Shown here: positions 1 through 10,604 of the stretch, piece by piece
How positions within the stretch are numbered: the stretch's first letter is position 1
How the letters are laid out: the number at the start of each line of letters is the position of its first letter
Origin: Dryocosmus kuriphilus
Lineage: Eukaryota; Arthropoda; Insecta; Hymenoptera; Cynipidae
Reading direction: 5' to 3'
Length of the DNA: 64,000 bases
Assembly: GCA_038277395.1 (NCBI GenBank)
Contig: CM076193.1
Coordinates: forward strand, 88,737,583 to 88,801,582
The notes under the pieces: generated by a model
Database searches by the model: none
Seen by the model: only the letters and a program-made list of their open reading frames with translations
Told to the model about the DNA's origin: nothing
Program-made: the position numbers and the translations under genes

Positions 1-118
1 TTCAAACATACTGTTTTTTACTTACACACGAATTCTTAACCTAGTAAATGAAAAGCAGAATTTGGGTTAACTTATGTTTATTTAAACTTTCACATTGTTA
101 AAATACATGGTTTTTCTC

Positions 119-880
119 TTAATGTATAAAGCTACCGTTTACATATTTGAGTTTTGGTAATTTCTCAATCACTTCTTCGTAAACATTCTGAATATAAAAA
201 GTGATAATTTCTAGAAACAGACTTTCAAATCGCATAAGATTTAAAAATAGAAGTTTTTTCATTGCCTTATTCTTTACACTTACATAATTTTTTTCTAGAT
301 AAGATTTAATGCTTTTTACACAAGGTGATTTAACTTTACACCAAACACTTCTAGCAATGGTTTCAATTATAATATCTTTTGTATGTTGAAACGGTATAAC
401 ACTCTGTTCCAGAATATGCCTATCAATACAGAGGCTAACTTCCTGGAGAACAGCAAATGTTGTTTCTTGTAGTACAAATGGATAATATTTTCGAGTTTCA
501 GCTTCTTCAATTTGCTCCAAAACCACTATGTAGTCACCATAAGATATAATCATGTGTATACGGAAATTTACACAGTCTATGCGTTGTTGCTTCTCTTGAC
601 CACCAAAGTATGATGAAATGATGTTGAAATAACTTTTGAACAATTTCCACTCTTCAGGATTTAAGGTTATACTTGCTCGAGGATGACTGGCTAGTAATTT
701 CACTGATGAGACTAACTTTCCATTCTTTTTTAACTCTGCACCGACGACAATTTGCTTTGTGAATGATGAATTCAGATTGTACGTGGTGGAATGTAGCATT
801 TGATTTCGAGGTGTATAAGGCATGATGTTGACCACACTTAAGACTTTCAATGACTGAGTATAAGTGCAACAAAACTTCAC
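119..880 (-). CDS. Virus-like accessory protein, distant paralog of the gene at 47,127
   Basis: An open frame of 253 codons. A TCAGT initiator on the minus strand (854-858) lies inside its 5' part, so the likelier start is the second in-frame ATG at 823, giving 234 aa beginning MPYTPRNQML. I recognise no catalytic domain. The protein aligns by eye over most of its length with the 284-aa product at 47,127-47,981 inside the Polinton. Shared blocks are a LNxSxxKQ..xGxEL segment near the N-terminus, a VLQxTTFxxL segment in the middle, and an alpha-helical C-terminus ending in aromatic-rich helices. No signal peptide or membrane segment is evident. It is followed upstream by two more short minus-strand genes (1,000-1,366 and 1,516-1,818). 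Inference: an accessory gene of a Polinton or related DNA virus relic whose remainder lies left of the window. Function unknown. Confidence 0.65.
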   Translation of the reverse strand: MKFCCTYTQSLKVLSVVNIMPYTPRNQMLHSTTYNLNSSFTKQIVVGAELKKNGKLVSSVKLLASHPRASITLNPEEWKLFKSYFNIISSYFGGQEKQQRIDCVNFRIHMIISYGDYIVVLEQIEEAETRKYYPFVLQETTFAVLQEVSLCIDRHILEQSVIPFQHTKDIIIETIARSVWCKVKSPCVKSIKSYLEKNYVSVKNKAMKKLLFLNLMRFESLFLEIITFYIQNVYEEVIEKLPKLKYVNGSFIH

Positions 881-999
881 ACTTTAGGTATGTTTTTTCA
901 TAAATTCAATCGAATCGTAGCGTCCACCATGATATATCATACAGAGATCACCATCTTGAGAGGCTCTTTGTAACCCCGAAAGCAGATTTTCATCTTTTC

Positions 1000-1366
1000 T
1001 TAGCATGTCAGCGATTCAGCGATTCTCTCTGGTAGAAAAACTGAGAATTTGTTTTCTATGGTTATGACAAATCTCGTTCCATATTTTGTTGCTGCTTTCT
1101 TGAAGTGTGTAATTTCATAGTTTTTATTTATTTCAAGTTCATCGAGTTTCTTCGTTGGAAGGAATTCCTTGTTCAGGGCAATTTTGTTTAGTTTTGAGAA
1201 ATCCATCTTCACTGGTTAATTTGTTGAGAGTCAAGATATTAAAGTTTCTTATTAGATTTTGTATTTCTGAACGCACTTGTATCACACGTTTCACTTCTCG
1301 AATATTCTTTAGTAATATATTTAAACGACTTTTTAACTCTTGCTGCTTTCCTTCACAATCTGACAT
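1000..1366 (-). CDS. Two overlapping small ORFs; the second resembles a small conserved insect/virus-associated protein
   Basis: Two minus-strand frames overlap. The first (1,139-1,366, 75 aa) starts at the ATG just downstream of a TATA/initiator promoter and is rich in charged helical residues, with a coiled-coil look (KSRLNILLKNIREVKRVIQV). The second begins at an ATG at 1,206 and runs to 1,000. Its product has the pattern LxELxINKNYEI...KYGTRFVITIE..FSVFLPER. From memory this resembles a small beta-rich, OB-fold-like protein that recurs in insect genomes near DNA-virus relics; that link is recollection, not a search result. The two may be bicistronic, linked by splicing, or separated by a frameshift. 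A strong HSE-like palindrome lies about 45 bp upstream of the TATA box. Confidence 0.5.
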
Positions 1367-1376
1367 CTAACAGTAG

Positions 1377-1473
1377 ACTGATGAATGAGAAGAACTGGCC
1401 ACCTTTTATAGATCCTTACCCCCTTTACTAGATTGTGCAATATGATGCAATAAAGTTCTAGAAGATTCTAGAT
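1377..1473 (-). promoter_or_regulatory. TATA/Inr promoter with HSE-like palindrome
   Basis: Read on the minus strand. TATAAAAG is at 1403-1410. A TCAGT arthropod initiator at 1377-1381 lies about 31 bp downstream of it, and an ATG follows at 1366. Upstream, TTCTAGAAGATTCTAGAT at 1456-1473 has four alternating TTC/GA(A) blocks spaced by two bases, the canonical heat-shock-element arrangement. The promoter spacing is as expected for a real RNA polymerase II start. Heat inducibility is inferred only. Confidence 0.7.
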
Positions 1474-1515
1474 TGCAGACAAAAGAAAATACGTTTTCTA
1501 TACGTTTACTTCATT

Positions 1516-1818
1516 TTAACCCACTTCATCTCGTCCTTCTTCATCCTCCTCTTTATCATCATTGTTTCCATCATTATCATCATCTGTTTTGATGTTTAGA
1601 CAAGAAACTGTCTTCTGCACAGGGTCCCAGTAGATTTTAACTCTATCTTTTACAATAATTATATACATTTCGGATCGAGACAAATAAGTTTCAGTAGGAG
1701 CTTCCAATACTTTCCGCACATCTTTGATAAAATCCTTTATTGAAATATCTCTTTTAATATAAAGACAATATTTCGCGTATGCTGCTACTCCGACGAAATA
1801 GTTTTCAAACAAAGGCAT
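1516..1818 (-). CDS. Small hypothetical protein with acidic tail
   Basis: A 100-aa open frame. Residues 1-75 look globular (FENYFVGVAAYAKYCLYIKRDISIKDFIKDV, then MYIIIVKDRVKIYWDP). The last 25 residues are almost all Asp, Glu, Asn and Gly. I do not recognise the family. A TATA box and TCAGT initiator sit 110-150 bp upstream, with an HSE-like palindrome beyond them, so it is probably a transcribed gene of the same virus-like cluster as its downstream neighbours on this strand. Confidence 0.5.
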   Translation of the reverse strand: MPLFENYFVGVAAYAKYCLYIKRDISIKDFIKDVRKVLEAPTETYLSRSEMYIIIVKDRVKIYWDPVQKTVSCLNIKTDDDNDGNNDDKEEDEEGRDEVG

Positions 1819-1926
1819 CTTTTATGTATCAAATCTAATAATACACCTCAAATCTAACACTTATATTTTTTTGGAACACTTAATCTGACTTTCTAACGTT
1901 GTGAATAATTTGGATGCTTGATGCTG

Positions 1927-2037
1927 ACTGAAAAAAAATGGTTGCGAAATGTACTTATATATTTGCAATTAATGTGGGTACTATCTTTGTCTATTAATAT
2001 CACCTTCTTTATTTTATAGTTCTAGAAGCTTCTAGAT
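1927..2037 (-). promoter_or_regulatory. TATA/Inr promoter with HSE-like palindrome
   Basis: On the minus strand, TATATAAG at 1954-1961 is followed about 32 bp later by TCAGT at 1927-1931, upstream of the ORF ending at 1,818. TTCTAGAAGCTTCTAGAT at 2020-2037 repeats the alternating TTCnnGAAnnTTCnnGA arrangement found upstream of the neighbouring gene, again about 60 bp upstream of TATA. Confidence 0.7.
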
Positions 2038-2085
2038 TATAAGCATCATGCTTAGACACGCTTGGAATGTAATGCGCAATTACAA

Positions 2086-2300
2086 AATTCTTAGAGGATG
2101 ACGAAATTTCTAACAACTGACAAATTTCTTGGAAAAATATATTAGGGAAGTAATAAATCATGTCGATTAGCTTATATATAAAACACATTCCATAATTCTT
2201 AGAAGATGACGTAATTTCTAAGAACTGACAATTTTTTGGAAAAATATATTAGGGAAGTAATAAATCATGTCGATTAGCTTATATATAAACACATTCCATA
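2086..2300. repeat. Two-copy tandem repeat, 108-bp period
   Basis: Copy 1 (2086-2193) and copy 2 (2194-2300) both begin AATTCTTAGA and end near CACATTCCATA, with only scattered differences. Each contains a TATATATAA stretch (CTTATATATAAA), so the duplication doubles a potential TATA box. Confidence 0.85.
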
Positions 2301-2737
2301 ACTATATGCGTTACAGAAATCGGATATTTTTAATTTGAAACGTGGCATAGGAGAAAGAGAGAGAGGGGTAGAGAGAGAGAGTTGTTTATGCAAAATTCAT
2401 GTTTAACAATCGCGTATTATTTAATTACTGACGTCACACCGGCTAGATGCTTAGCGCGGATTTGAACCGCTTTAGCTCTCGATGTCGGTAACTGTCGGTA
2501 ACAGGGATCTTGAGTTAGAACTGGCCCTGCTCATCTACTAATGTCTAAGGTATCAAGGAATAATGAAAGCCTGAAAAAGCTTTTGGTGCTTTATAATAAA
2601 TGATTGAATTTTAAGATGGAACCTTTTAGCTAAATTATATTATTTGAAAAAAAGCTTTGAACTCCTACAAAAATAAATGTAAGGTCAGAATACTTCTTTG
2701 ACGTTGGAAGTAATTTATTTTATTTTAAATCAGGGTG
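2301..2737. other. No gene seen
   Basis: AT-rich DNA with a short GA-rich tract near 2350-2385. A GGTTCAAATCC (minus strand, about 2457-2467) looks like a tRNA B box but has no matching A box. Confidence 0.5.
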
Positions 2738-2998
2738 GTCGCAAATTTTCATTTTCAAAATCCCCTATCTTTTCCATGACCAACTTTTCATTTTCCCTGA
2801 CCAGTAATATTTAAAGACCGGAATTATAATCATTTAAAATATATTATTCTTTATGATCATTTACAGTTCCTCTTATAGAAATTCCCTGACTTCTGCACGT
2901 TTTATTTCAAAATCCCTGACTTCACCGACTTTCCCTGACCAAAAAAAATCCCTAACTTTTCGATGATGTTCCTGATCTGTGGCCACCATTGAGGCCAC
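2738..2998. repeat. Dispersed hAT-type MITE with CCCTGAC repeats
   Basis: Begins near CAGGGTGGTCGCAAATTTTC and ends near TGTGGCCACC. The interior repeats CCCTGAC and CCCTAAC several times. This is the look of a common arthropod hAT-derived MITE family; the ends are approximate. Confidence 0.45.
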
Positions 2999-3039
2999 CA
3001 TGTAAATTTAATCGATTTTATCACATTTTGACGCGCGGT

Positions 3040-4480
3040 TCAACTTAAGCTTCTCGCTAATCACAATTTTCTTATTTCAGTGTTTTTAGAAGATTTAAAT
3101 CTTGTAACGTTGGGTGGTTATTCAAGTGGTTATTCAAATTTCTCTTTAGTACAATTGAAATTATTGAAACTCTAAGAGTTCAAATTGAGATTATTCCAGT
3201 TAGTCGCTTATAAAGTAGAACTTGGAAATATTGGATCTTACTATTCATAATCTTATTGTAGTTTTGCAATTAAGTTAAATAAATTCTTCAAATTGTGTTC
3301 AAGAAATTATAAATGCCATAACTCTTAAAATAATAATGAACAATTGTTTTAACTATGATATATAAACAGGGATTGTGAGCACACTTAGGCAATGAAGACC
3401 GTTAAAGCATACGGATCGTACACTGTTAAAAATGTTTGTGATTTTACAACACTTTCCAATACAAATTGTGATATAAAATTGCAAGCACCGTACTGTAAAT
3501 TGAAATTTGATTGTAAAATTATAATACATGTATTATAATTTCCAAAGACTTTTCTTTAAATATAGTTCTAACATTTTATGAATTATTATTGAATTAGCTT
3601 TAGGGAAAAAATCGTATAAAACCATTTGCTTCTTATGCTGATTATAACAAGAATCTTCGCCAATGGACAAATTATTAAAAAATTAAGCAACTTACATATC
3701 TAACCTACAAACAATTTCTCATGTGCGAAATCTTCACCTTTTTAGAATAGGTTTCTGGGTATTTTCACCTATACGTCATAATTAATTACTTGTTATTAAA
3801 ATATAATGCAAAGCACATATGCAAGAAAGTTACGTTTTTATCATAATTCAGCATGTAGAAAAAAACTGTGCTAAACTTACAGGATGTTCAGTTAAAATAG
3901 GGACGCAGCATAGCTTTTCTGTAAAGATTACCGAATTTTCTGTAAAGTTTGCAGAATTTTCAGTAATTTTATAAATTTACATATTTTGTCTGTAAAATTT
4001 ACTGAATTTTTCTGTCAGGTAGATATCTTCACACTGTAAATCCTAATAAAAAAGTCTGTAAATTTTACAGAAAATATCCGCAAATTGGCAAAATAACGGA
4101 AAATTATGTAAACTCTGCCGGGAACCTCTTAAGTTTTAAAGAAAAGTTTCTATGTTAACTGAAAATCCTGTACCTATTACCATATTCATTTTTCTCCTTA
4201 AGTGTACAAAACATGTATTGTAAAATTACAACAGAATGTTTTAACACTGTAGTAAGTGGCGTGAATATTCAGGGTGATATGAATCAACTTTATTTTAAGG
4301 AGCTCGACTTTATAAGCAACTAATTGGAAAGTAATAATCTGAACTTGAACTTTCAGAGTTTCAAAAATTTTAGTTACACTAAAAAAGAAATTTAAAAATA
4401 CGGTTATAATGTTATATTTTTCAAATCTTTTCGTTAAAAATTAATTAAATACAAAAATCGATTTTTTCAAAAAGGGCTTA
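3040..4480. repeat. Foldback repeat with an inner MITE
   Basis: The arm at about 3040-3240 is inverted and related to about 4290-4480. For example, CTTATAAAGTAGAACTT near 3210-3226 matches the complement of a segment near 4302-4320. The interior is occupied by the separate TA-flanked element at 3,421-4,249. Confidence 0.65.
3421..4249. mobile_element. Tc1/mariner-type MITE, TA-flanked
   Basis: An 829-bp non-coding element starting CACTGTTAAAA and ending with the inverse TTTTAACA(CTG) form. TA dinucleotides sit on both sides (3419-3420 and 4250-4251). The interior contains many variants of CTGTAAATTTACTG. No transposase frame. Confidence 0.65.
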
Positions 4481-4572
4481 ATCAGAGTTGCTACAGACTC
4501 ATGGACTTCAAAAAAGTCGAGAAAGTGACTAATTTAAACTAAAAAGTGACTAATTTCGAACACTAATAGTAA

Positions 4573-6835
4573 CTAAAAGTACCTAATGTCTACACACAAA
4601 GGCCCCCCTGCTTTCAGACATTTTGCGCCGTTTTTCCTTTTCATCTTTAATTGTTCTTCTTCACGCCTAGGTATCTCAGCTTCTTCATTCTTCCTCCTTT
4701 CAGTCTCTAAATAATGTTCATAGTTATTACAGGCGCACCTTGCGGAATCAAGAAGCTCCATCGTAAGGGGCACAGTATGAGGTAAATTGTGATACTTCTT
4801 ATTACGCACATGGTTGCGACTGCGAGGATTGAATTCAACGTCCTTTCTCGCTCACAGACACTCTGTACGATCCGAAACTGAAAATTCTGTCTCGACATCG
4901 GCGTTTCCATGAGACAGAGTAAAGAAGGATACAACTTTACTCACAGTCGGGTACTTCTGATATCCAAAATGATTTTTAAAATCAAATATTCGAGCCCAAT
5001 ATTCGTCGATTATCTTATCTTTAATCTCAAAGATTTTCTCTCCTTGCAGAAGTTTCCACTCGTCTTTGATCACATCAGTTTCTATCGTCCAGGGCAGAGC
5101 TTTTGCGGCTGTCACAATGGCAATGGAGGTGAAAGATTTGAGCCGCTTAGCAGGGTGAAGGTACTTAGACCGGGAGATGGTGACAGATTATGGTCTCCCA
5201 TTTTATACCGCATGCCATTTTAAGGGTTGATAATTAACCCTAAGTTAAGAAAGATAAAAGGGTTCTTGACCACTGCACGCTTTCCGTACATAATGAAAAT
5301 CGCATTGCTATTTGTGAAAAACTTTAGTCTTTTTCCGCGATATTATATTACCTGCCTTGGTAACATAAGGTAGTTGAAACAAATTTAAGGTCTAATTATT
5401 AAAGGCATGCAATCCGCAGTAGCCCAAAGGGCTTAAAGGGCCATGTAAAAAAAATTAAAGGGAATTTCTGTGTTTTCAAATTGCATGCCAAAGTAAAAAA
5501 CTAAAGTTTTAATCAAAAAAACAATCTGGAAAAATTGGCATGCACAACTCGTTGGGCCAGGTGTGGAAAATTTCTGGAAAAATCGTGTAAACATTTAGAA
5601 CAGATTTTTAGAACAAATTTATATTAACAAATTTTCCACACCTGGTCCAACGAGGGGTGCATGCCAATTTTTCCAGAGTGTTTTTTTTATTAAAACTTTA
5701 ATTCTGTATATCGGCATGCAATTTGAAAACACGGAAATTCCCTTTAATTTTTTTTTACGTGACCCTTTTAGCCCTTTGGGCTACTGCAGATTGCATGTCT
5801 TTAATAATTAGACTTTGTTTGAACTGCCTTTATTTTTCACAAATAGCAATGCGATTTTCATTATGGCCGGAAAGCGTGCATCGATCAAGAACCCTTTTAT
5901 CTTTGCTATCTTAGGGTTAATTATCAAGCCTTAAAAAGGCATGCGGTATAAAATGGGAGACCATAATTTGTCACCATCTTCCGGTTTATACTGTAAGTTT
6001 CGAACAATTGTGGCTGTGTTGTAAAGATTACTTGTTTAAAATGTGCTTGCATACGGCGACGTAATAGGACTGGGTATCTTTAAAGAAGTCTTTTTCAATT
6101 TCGCCATTGGCAATAATTCTTCCAAGGAGTCTTGGGGGAGAACAATATTTTTCGGTTCGAGAAGATTACTAATGTCGAATACTTTGTTATAGGGAAGACC
6201 TTGTTTCTTATAGCTCCTAGTAATCAAGATTGCCACTAAATTTGTCATCTGCGAATGCAGCAGGTGAATCAGAGGCTTCTCTTGTTGAAATATCTTGGTA
6301 ATATTCGTCAATATCTTGGAGCTTAAAATAACGACCATCATTTCTACCTTCATTGCTGGCTTCTTTAACAGCTTTATAATCGACAAATATCACTCCTTCT
6401 CATGTAACTTCTCACCCTACTTGTTTGGAAGAAATTAAAAAAAAATATTCAAGAGTAGGTTCCCAAAGAATCAGACTTCTTTTTGCAGCCCCTTCAATTG
6501 TGAGCCGACGCGCGAAGATGCGTGTTGAATGAAATGTAGTAGCGGAATATTATATTTCTCTAAAATGCTGCAAAAATCTTCTCATCTAGTAGGCCACCCG
6601 TGAAAAAATCATGCAACAAATAAAGCAAAGAAGATGATTCCTCCCCCGGCTTTTTCATTCCACTAAGGAACGCATTATGACAAACGTGTACGTTGCAAGT
6701 GCAAAGGTCAATTAAACATTTCTTCCTGCACTGAATTAGCTGGCTATTCATCGTTCTGAAAATTCCTTTATTTACATTTGGTCCGTCGCTACTCAGCATT
6801 AGAAGATTAGATACGGATAAATTAGCATGATTCAT
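4573..6835 (-). pseudogene. hAT-like transposase remnant, split by a foldback element
   Basis: Minus-strand fragments in different frames read in family order. At 6,560-6,835 an N-proximal catalytic-region-like block has LSSDGPNVNK and CTCNVHVCHNAF. At 6,036-6,386 is a middle block (EKPLIHLLHSQMTNLV). At 4,852-5,115 is a C-terminal dimerisation-like block with LSHGNADVETEFS. At 4,573-4,809 is a charged tail (ETERRKNEEAE). The SHGNADVE and SDGPNVN motifs resemble hAT-derived zinc-finger/BED transposase genes. The gene is broken by frameshifts and by the inverted-repeat insertion at 5,170-5,984, so it is not functional. CAGAGTTGCTAC at about 4,491-4,502 could be the element's 3' terminus. Confidence 0.55.
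5170..5984. mobile_element. Foldback MITE inserted in the hAT remnant
   Basis: About 815 bp. The left end CCGGGAGATGGTGACAG and the right end GTCACCATCTTCCGG are inverted. The arms of about 350 bp stay recognisable inward, including a CAATGCGATTTTCATTA-type block near 5295-5310 and 5847-5863. No coding capacity and no clear target duplication. Confidence 0.75.
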
Positions 6836-7194
6836 AGCTTAGATCAATTTATCCAGAATGATTTCACTTGTAGCACTGCGAATGAAAAAGGTTTTCAAAT
6901 GTTGAAAAACGATAGCATGCTTCTCTTTGGTAGAAAAACAAACTACCATTTGCAAAAAACTTAAGTTCAAATCGGTTTAGTCGCACCGCGAGAGACTGAG
7001 AGAGACTGAGAGAGGGGGCAGGGGGGGAGAGATATAGATAGAGAGGGGGAGGAGAGAGAGAGATGATTATTATAGGACAGAGACAAGAACATAAAAAGGA
7101 GAAATTACTAACATCACAGCCCAGAACAGATAGTGAAGGAGGTAGGAAAGAGAAGGAGATAGAAGTGTCAGGGGGAGCTGATTGGGGGAAGAAG
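6836..7194. other. Purine-rich spacer
   Basis: AT-rich DNA, then a GA/GGGA-rich low-complexity tract at about 6985-7063 (repeats of GAGAGACTGA and GAGAGAG) and an A/G-rich stretch to 7,194. No gene seen. Confidence 0.6.
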
Positions 7195-7953
7195 GGGAAA
7201 AAAAATCTGCCCGCTGCGCGGGCACATTCTCATCGCGCGCTACGCGCGCCGCGCTTCGCGCGAAGTATGAGCGCGCCTAGGGCGCGGGTCTGTTGGCACT
7301 CGCGCTTCGCGCTCGATACGTTATTTACGGCACTCACGCTTCGCGCTCGATAGATTATTCACCTCGCGCTACGCGCTCGGTGTTTATAGATCGTATAAAC
7401 CTTTAAATTAGAAATTACAAAAGAAATTATTTTACTTAAGGCTCTATCGCCCTTAAGGAATACATTCTCATCATGACACTCGCCCTTCGCGCTCGATAAT
7501 TACGTTTCTTTAAAACACATTATAGATTGGTGCATTTTATGAAAAAATGGTTAAAACAAAATTTGTAGATCTTTTTAAATTGAACAACTTTGTTCTTTAC
7601 CATTTTTTGGTATCTTGAATATTTTGGCGGGAAACCACAGTTTTTTAATTTTAATAGCGTTTTCTTGATTAAAACAAAAACCGTTCATTTTATCAAAAAA
7701 CGGTTAAGACAAAATTTGTAGATTTTTTTGAGATGAACAATTTTACTTCCTCACGTTTTTTTTTTGTATCTCTGATAGTTTAGCCGGAAAATGGATTTTT
7801 TGATTTTGTGAAAACCGTTTTTGATGGATAAAACCATAACCGTTGGTCAAAAACCGCTGGTTAACGAACTCGTCCTTTCTTTTTGGACCTTAAAGAAGTG
7901 TGCCAAAGCGCAATCCAATCCGATTAGTCCTTCGAAAGTTATCGTGGGAACAG

Positions 7954-7991
<38 letters not shown>

Positions 7992-8145
7992 GACGACGAC
8001 AACAACGACGACAACGCCAACAGACAGACAGACACGGTCGTAAAAACCATTTTTTCGGATTCAGGAGGTCTTAAAACGTGGAGATTTCATGAAATCCGCG
8101 AAAGTCAAATTTTGCATAAATCTAATACCTTCTCTGATGAGAATG
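7195..8145 (+). repeat. Unclassified palindrome-rich repeat, copy A
   Basis: In order: GCCCGCTGCGCGGGC hairpin, CACATTCTCATC, several near-palindromes of the type CTCGCGCTTCGCGCTCG, a second TACATTCTCATC, two AT-rich units of about 120 bp (AAATTTGTAGAT...GAACAA...GGCGGGAAA), a block with AACCGTTGGTCAAAAACC, an ACGACAACGAC trinucleotide array (about 7955-8015), and an end reading GATGAGAATGTAAAAA. No reading frame seems selected; the Asp/Asn-rich frame across the array is a by-product. Three other near-complete copies follow within 5 kb. Confidence 0.75.
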
Positions 8146-8854
8146 TAAAAATCATTGGAAAAGAACAGAGGTATATAAGGAATTAAAAAGACTAAAATAC
8201 TTTTATTTACACCCACAGAGGTGAGAATTGCATATGAAAGCGGTAGAATAAAAGAGCGATAGAGATTTCATTAGGAAAAAGACATATATCCCCACATTAA
8301 TTTATTATTATTTAAAAAATATTATTATTACCATAATTTAAGAATAGACCCAGGAGGGTAAAATGATAGGGATACATTAGATTTGATTTCGGCTTTTTTT
8401 TACTTGATTATAAAAAATGACTTTACATATTATTTAATTCTTAGTGTCCTTTATTCAATTCCCAAATTTTCAACTGTTACCTCATTTTGCGTCTCAATTA
8501 AGTGCAATTAAATATTCTGAAATTAATTTTTACTTTTTACAAAAAAATGTCGGCAAGGCAAAGATCGGGCAAGCATGACATGGCCTTAATAAATTAAATT
8601 ATTCCTAGGTTTCATTCTTTGGTTAGAGTACCATTACCCTATTAGCACCCAATATTGCCTTAATGTTGCCCCGAAATTTCCTGCAACGCTGGTAATATAT
8701 CAATGGCCGCTTTTGGCAACACTCGGCTGCTAAAATTATTATTTTTTTTAACAACAAATATCTCGTAAACCGTAAGAGATACGTAAAATGGATGTAATTT
8801 TTGGGTTCTGAGTACCCGCAGTATACTATATTATATTATACAGATCCATATTAT
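8146..8854. other. No gene; dispersed repeat fragment at about 8,630-8,745
   Basis: AT-rich DNA. A segment around 8,640-8,740 (CCTATTAGCACCCAATATTG...) is an inverted relative of about 12,960-13,045, so it belongs to a dispersed repeat. Confidence 0.5.
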
Positions 8855-9230
8855 GGGGCCGTCCATAAATCTCGTGATTGTCATGAGGGGGCAGAGAGTT
8901 TACAAAAACATCATGGTCGATCACATGATAGGGTTTCCAAACCAATCGCATGATAATTCGTACTGTTACATTTTTTTCTTTATAACTAATTATTAATAAA
9001 AATTTACTTTTAAAAATATTTAAACTATTTAAAAACTATAATTTATAAATGTTCTTATAGAATCAATAAATATTTATTATTTAAAATTGAAGTAACACGT
9101 GACATTTGAGGGGGTATAGGGAGGGGGGGGGGGGGGGGGGTGCAAAGAAAAAATCATGTTCGATCACGTGAGGGGGTAGGGAGTTCAAAAATTCTGAAAA
9201 ATCAATCACGAGATTTAAGGTTGTACCAGC
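8855..9230. mobile_element. MITE with GGGGCCGTCCATAAA-type end and a poly-G run
   Basis: The left terminal CCATAAATCTCGTGATTG is inverted at the right as CAATCACGAGATTTAAGG, about 375 bp apart. GATCACRTGA variants recur inside. A run of about 20 G lies at 9121-9140. A fragment of the same end (GGTACAACCTTAAGGACGGC) recurs near 12,895. Confidence 0.65.
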
Positions 9231-9596
9231 ATGACGGCCGAGTAATGATAAATTAATAAAATATCACGTATATCATTTAGATACGTTTCTACAACACCCA
9301 TATCAATTTAGACACGATCTGGTAGGCAGAAGCGGAGATATTAAAGAATAAAGTTGAATCAAAATACATAGGTTCTTATGGACAGTCTGTGAATTGCTTC
9401 GTAAAACATCACCGAAAATATACTTCTACCAATTAGAATAAGTTAAAAAATGGATATGTTTGAAATTAATTGTTGAAAAACAAGTAACTGAAGTTTTGAC
9501 GTGATTTGGTCACCTGTTCGCAAAATATTTTGATCGAAAGTATACGAATCATGTAATTTAATGGTCTCAATAATTCAACTCGTATCAATAACGTGG
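9231..9596. other. No gene seen
   Basis: AT-rich spacer without coding signal or clear repeat structure. Confidence 0.5.
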
Positions 9597-10560
9597 ATTT
9601 TTACATTCTCATCAGAGAAGGTATTAGATTTATGTAGAATTTGACTTTCGCGAATTTCATGAAATCTCCACGTTTTGAGACCTCTTGAATTCGAAAAAAC
9701 GGTTTTTACTGTCTGCCTGTCTGTTGCCGTCGTCGTCGTTGTCGTTGGAGTCTGTTCCCACGATAACTTTCTAAGGACTAATCGGACTGGATTGCGCTAT
9801 GGTACACTTCTTTAAGGGGTAATACAAAAAAATGTAAGAAAATAAAATTGTTCATCTCAAAAACATCTACAAATTTTGTTTTAAACATTTTTTGATAAAA
9901 TGCACGGTTTTTGTTTTAATGGATAAAACGTTATTAAAAATCAAAAATTTTTAATTTCCCGTCAAACTATGCAAGATACGGAAAAATGATAATGAACAAA
10001 GTTGTTCGCCTCAAAAAGATCCAAATTTGCTCTCTATAATTTTTTTGAGCATGCGCGTAGTTTTTGAGTTATTCGTGAAATATGTTATGAAATATAAAGA
10101 AAACCACTTTTCAGCAAAACTATGCAAGATATGAGAGAATATTAACAAGCAGAATTGTTCACTTCGGAAAGAGCTACAAAATTTATTTATAAGACTCATC
10201 GTTTTACTTTTAAGAATCGAAATCCTGTATTGTGAAAATTTGTAAAATCACTAAAAAACATTGCCAATCTACAATGCGCTTTAAAAAAATGTAATTATCG
10301 AGCGCAAAGAGCGAGTGGCATGATGAGAATGTATTCCTTAAGGGCGATAAAGTCTGAAGTAAAATAATTTCTTTTGTAATTCTTAATTTAAAGGTTTATA
10401 CGATCCATAAACACCGAGCGCGTAGCACGAGGTGAATAATCTATCGAGCGCGAAGCGCGAGTGCCAACAGACACGCGCCCTAGGCGCGCTCATACTTCGC
10501 GCGATGAGAATGTGCCCGCGAAGCGGGCAGATTTTTATCTCTGCTATTGGCACTACTTCC
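9597..10560 (-). repeat. Unclassified palindrome-rich repeat, copy B (inverted)
   Basis: The reverse complement of the 7.2-8.1 kb repeat. It starts TTTTTACATTCTCATC, then the GTCGTCGTCGTTGTCG array (about 9727-9746), AT-rich units, GAGCGCGAAGCGCGAG palindromes, and the GCCCGCGAAGCGGGC hairpin near 10,514-10,528. About 80 bp later a same-family copy starts in the opposite orientation. Confidence 0.75.
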
Positions 10561-10604
10561 AATGCTTTAGTATATGAAGTATTGTTGCCACAGTTACAAA
10601 AAAT

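Noticed and set aside
2445..2480. Possible tRNA or SINE from a B-box match
   Set aside because: No A box at the right spacing and no cloverleaf.
7063..7353. 96-aa Arg-rich ORF
   Set aside because: Composition of the GC palindromes; not kept in the other copies.
7821..8186. Asp/Asn-rich ORF over a trinucleotide array
   Set aside because: Other copies of the repeat change array length and frame, so it is a by-product of (GAC/AAC)n, not a gene.
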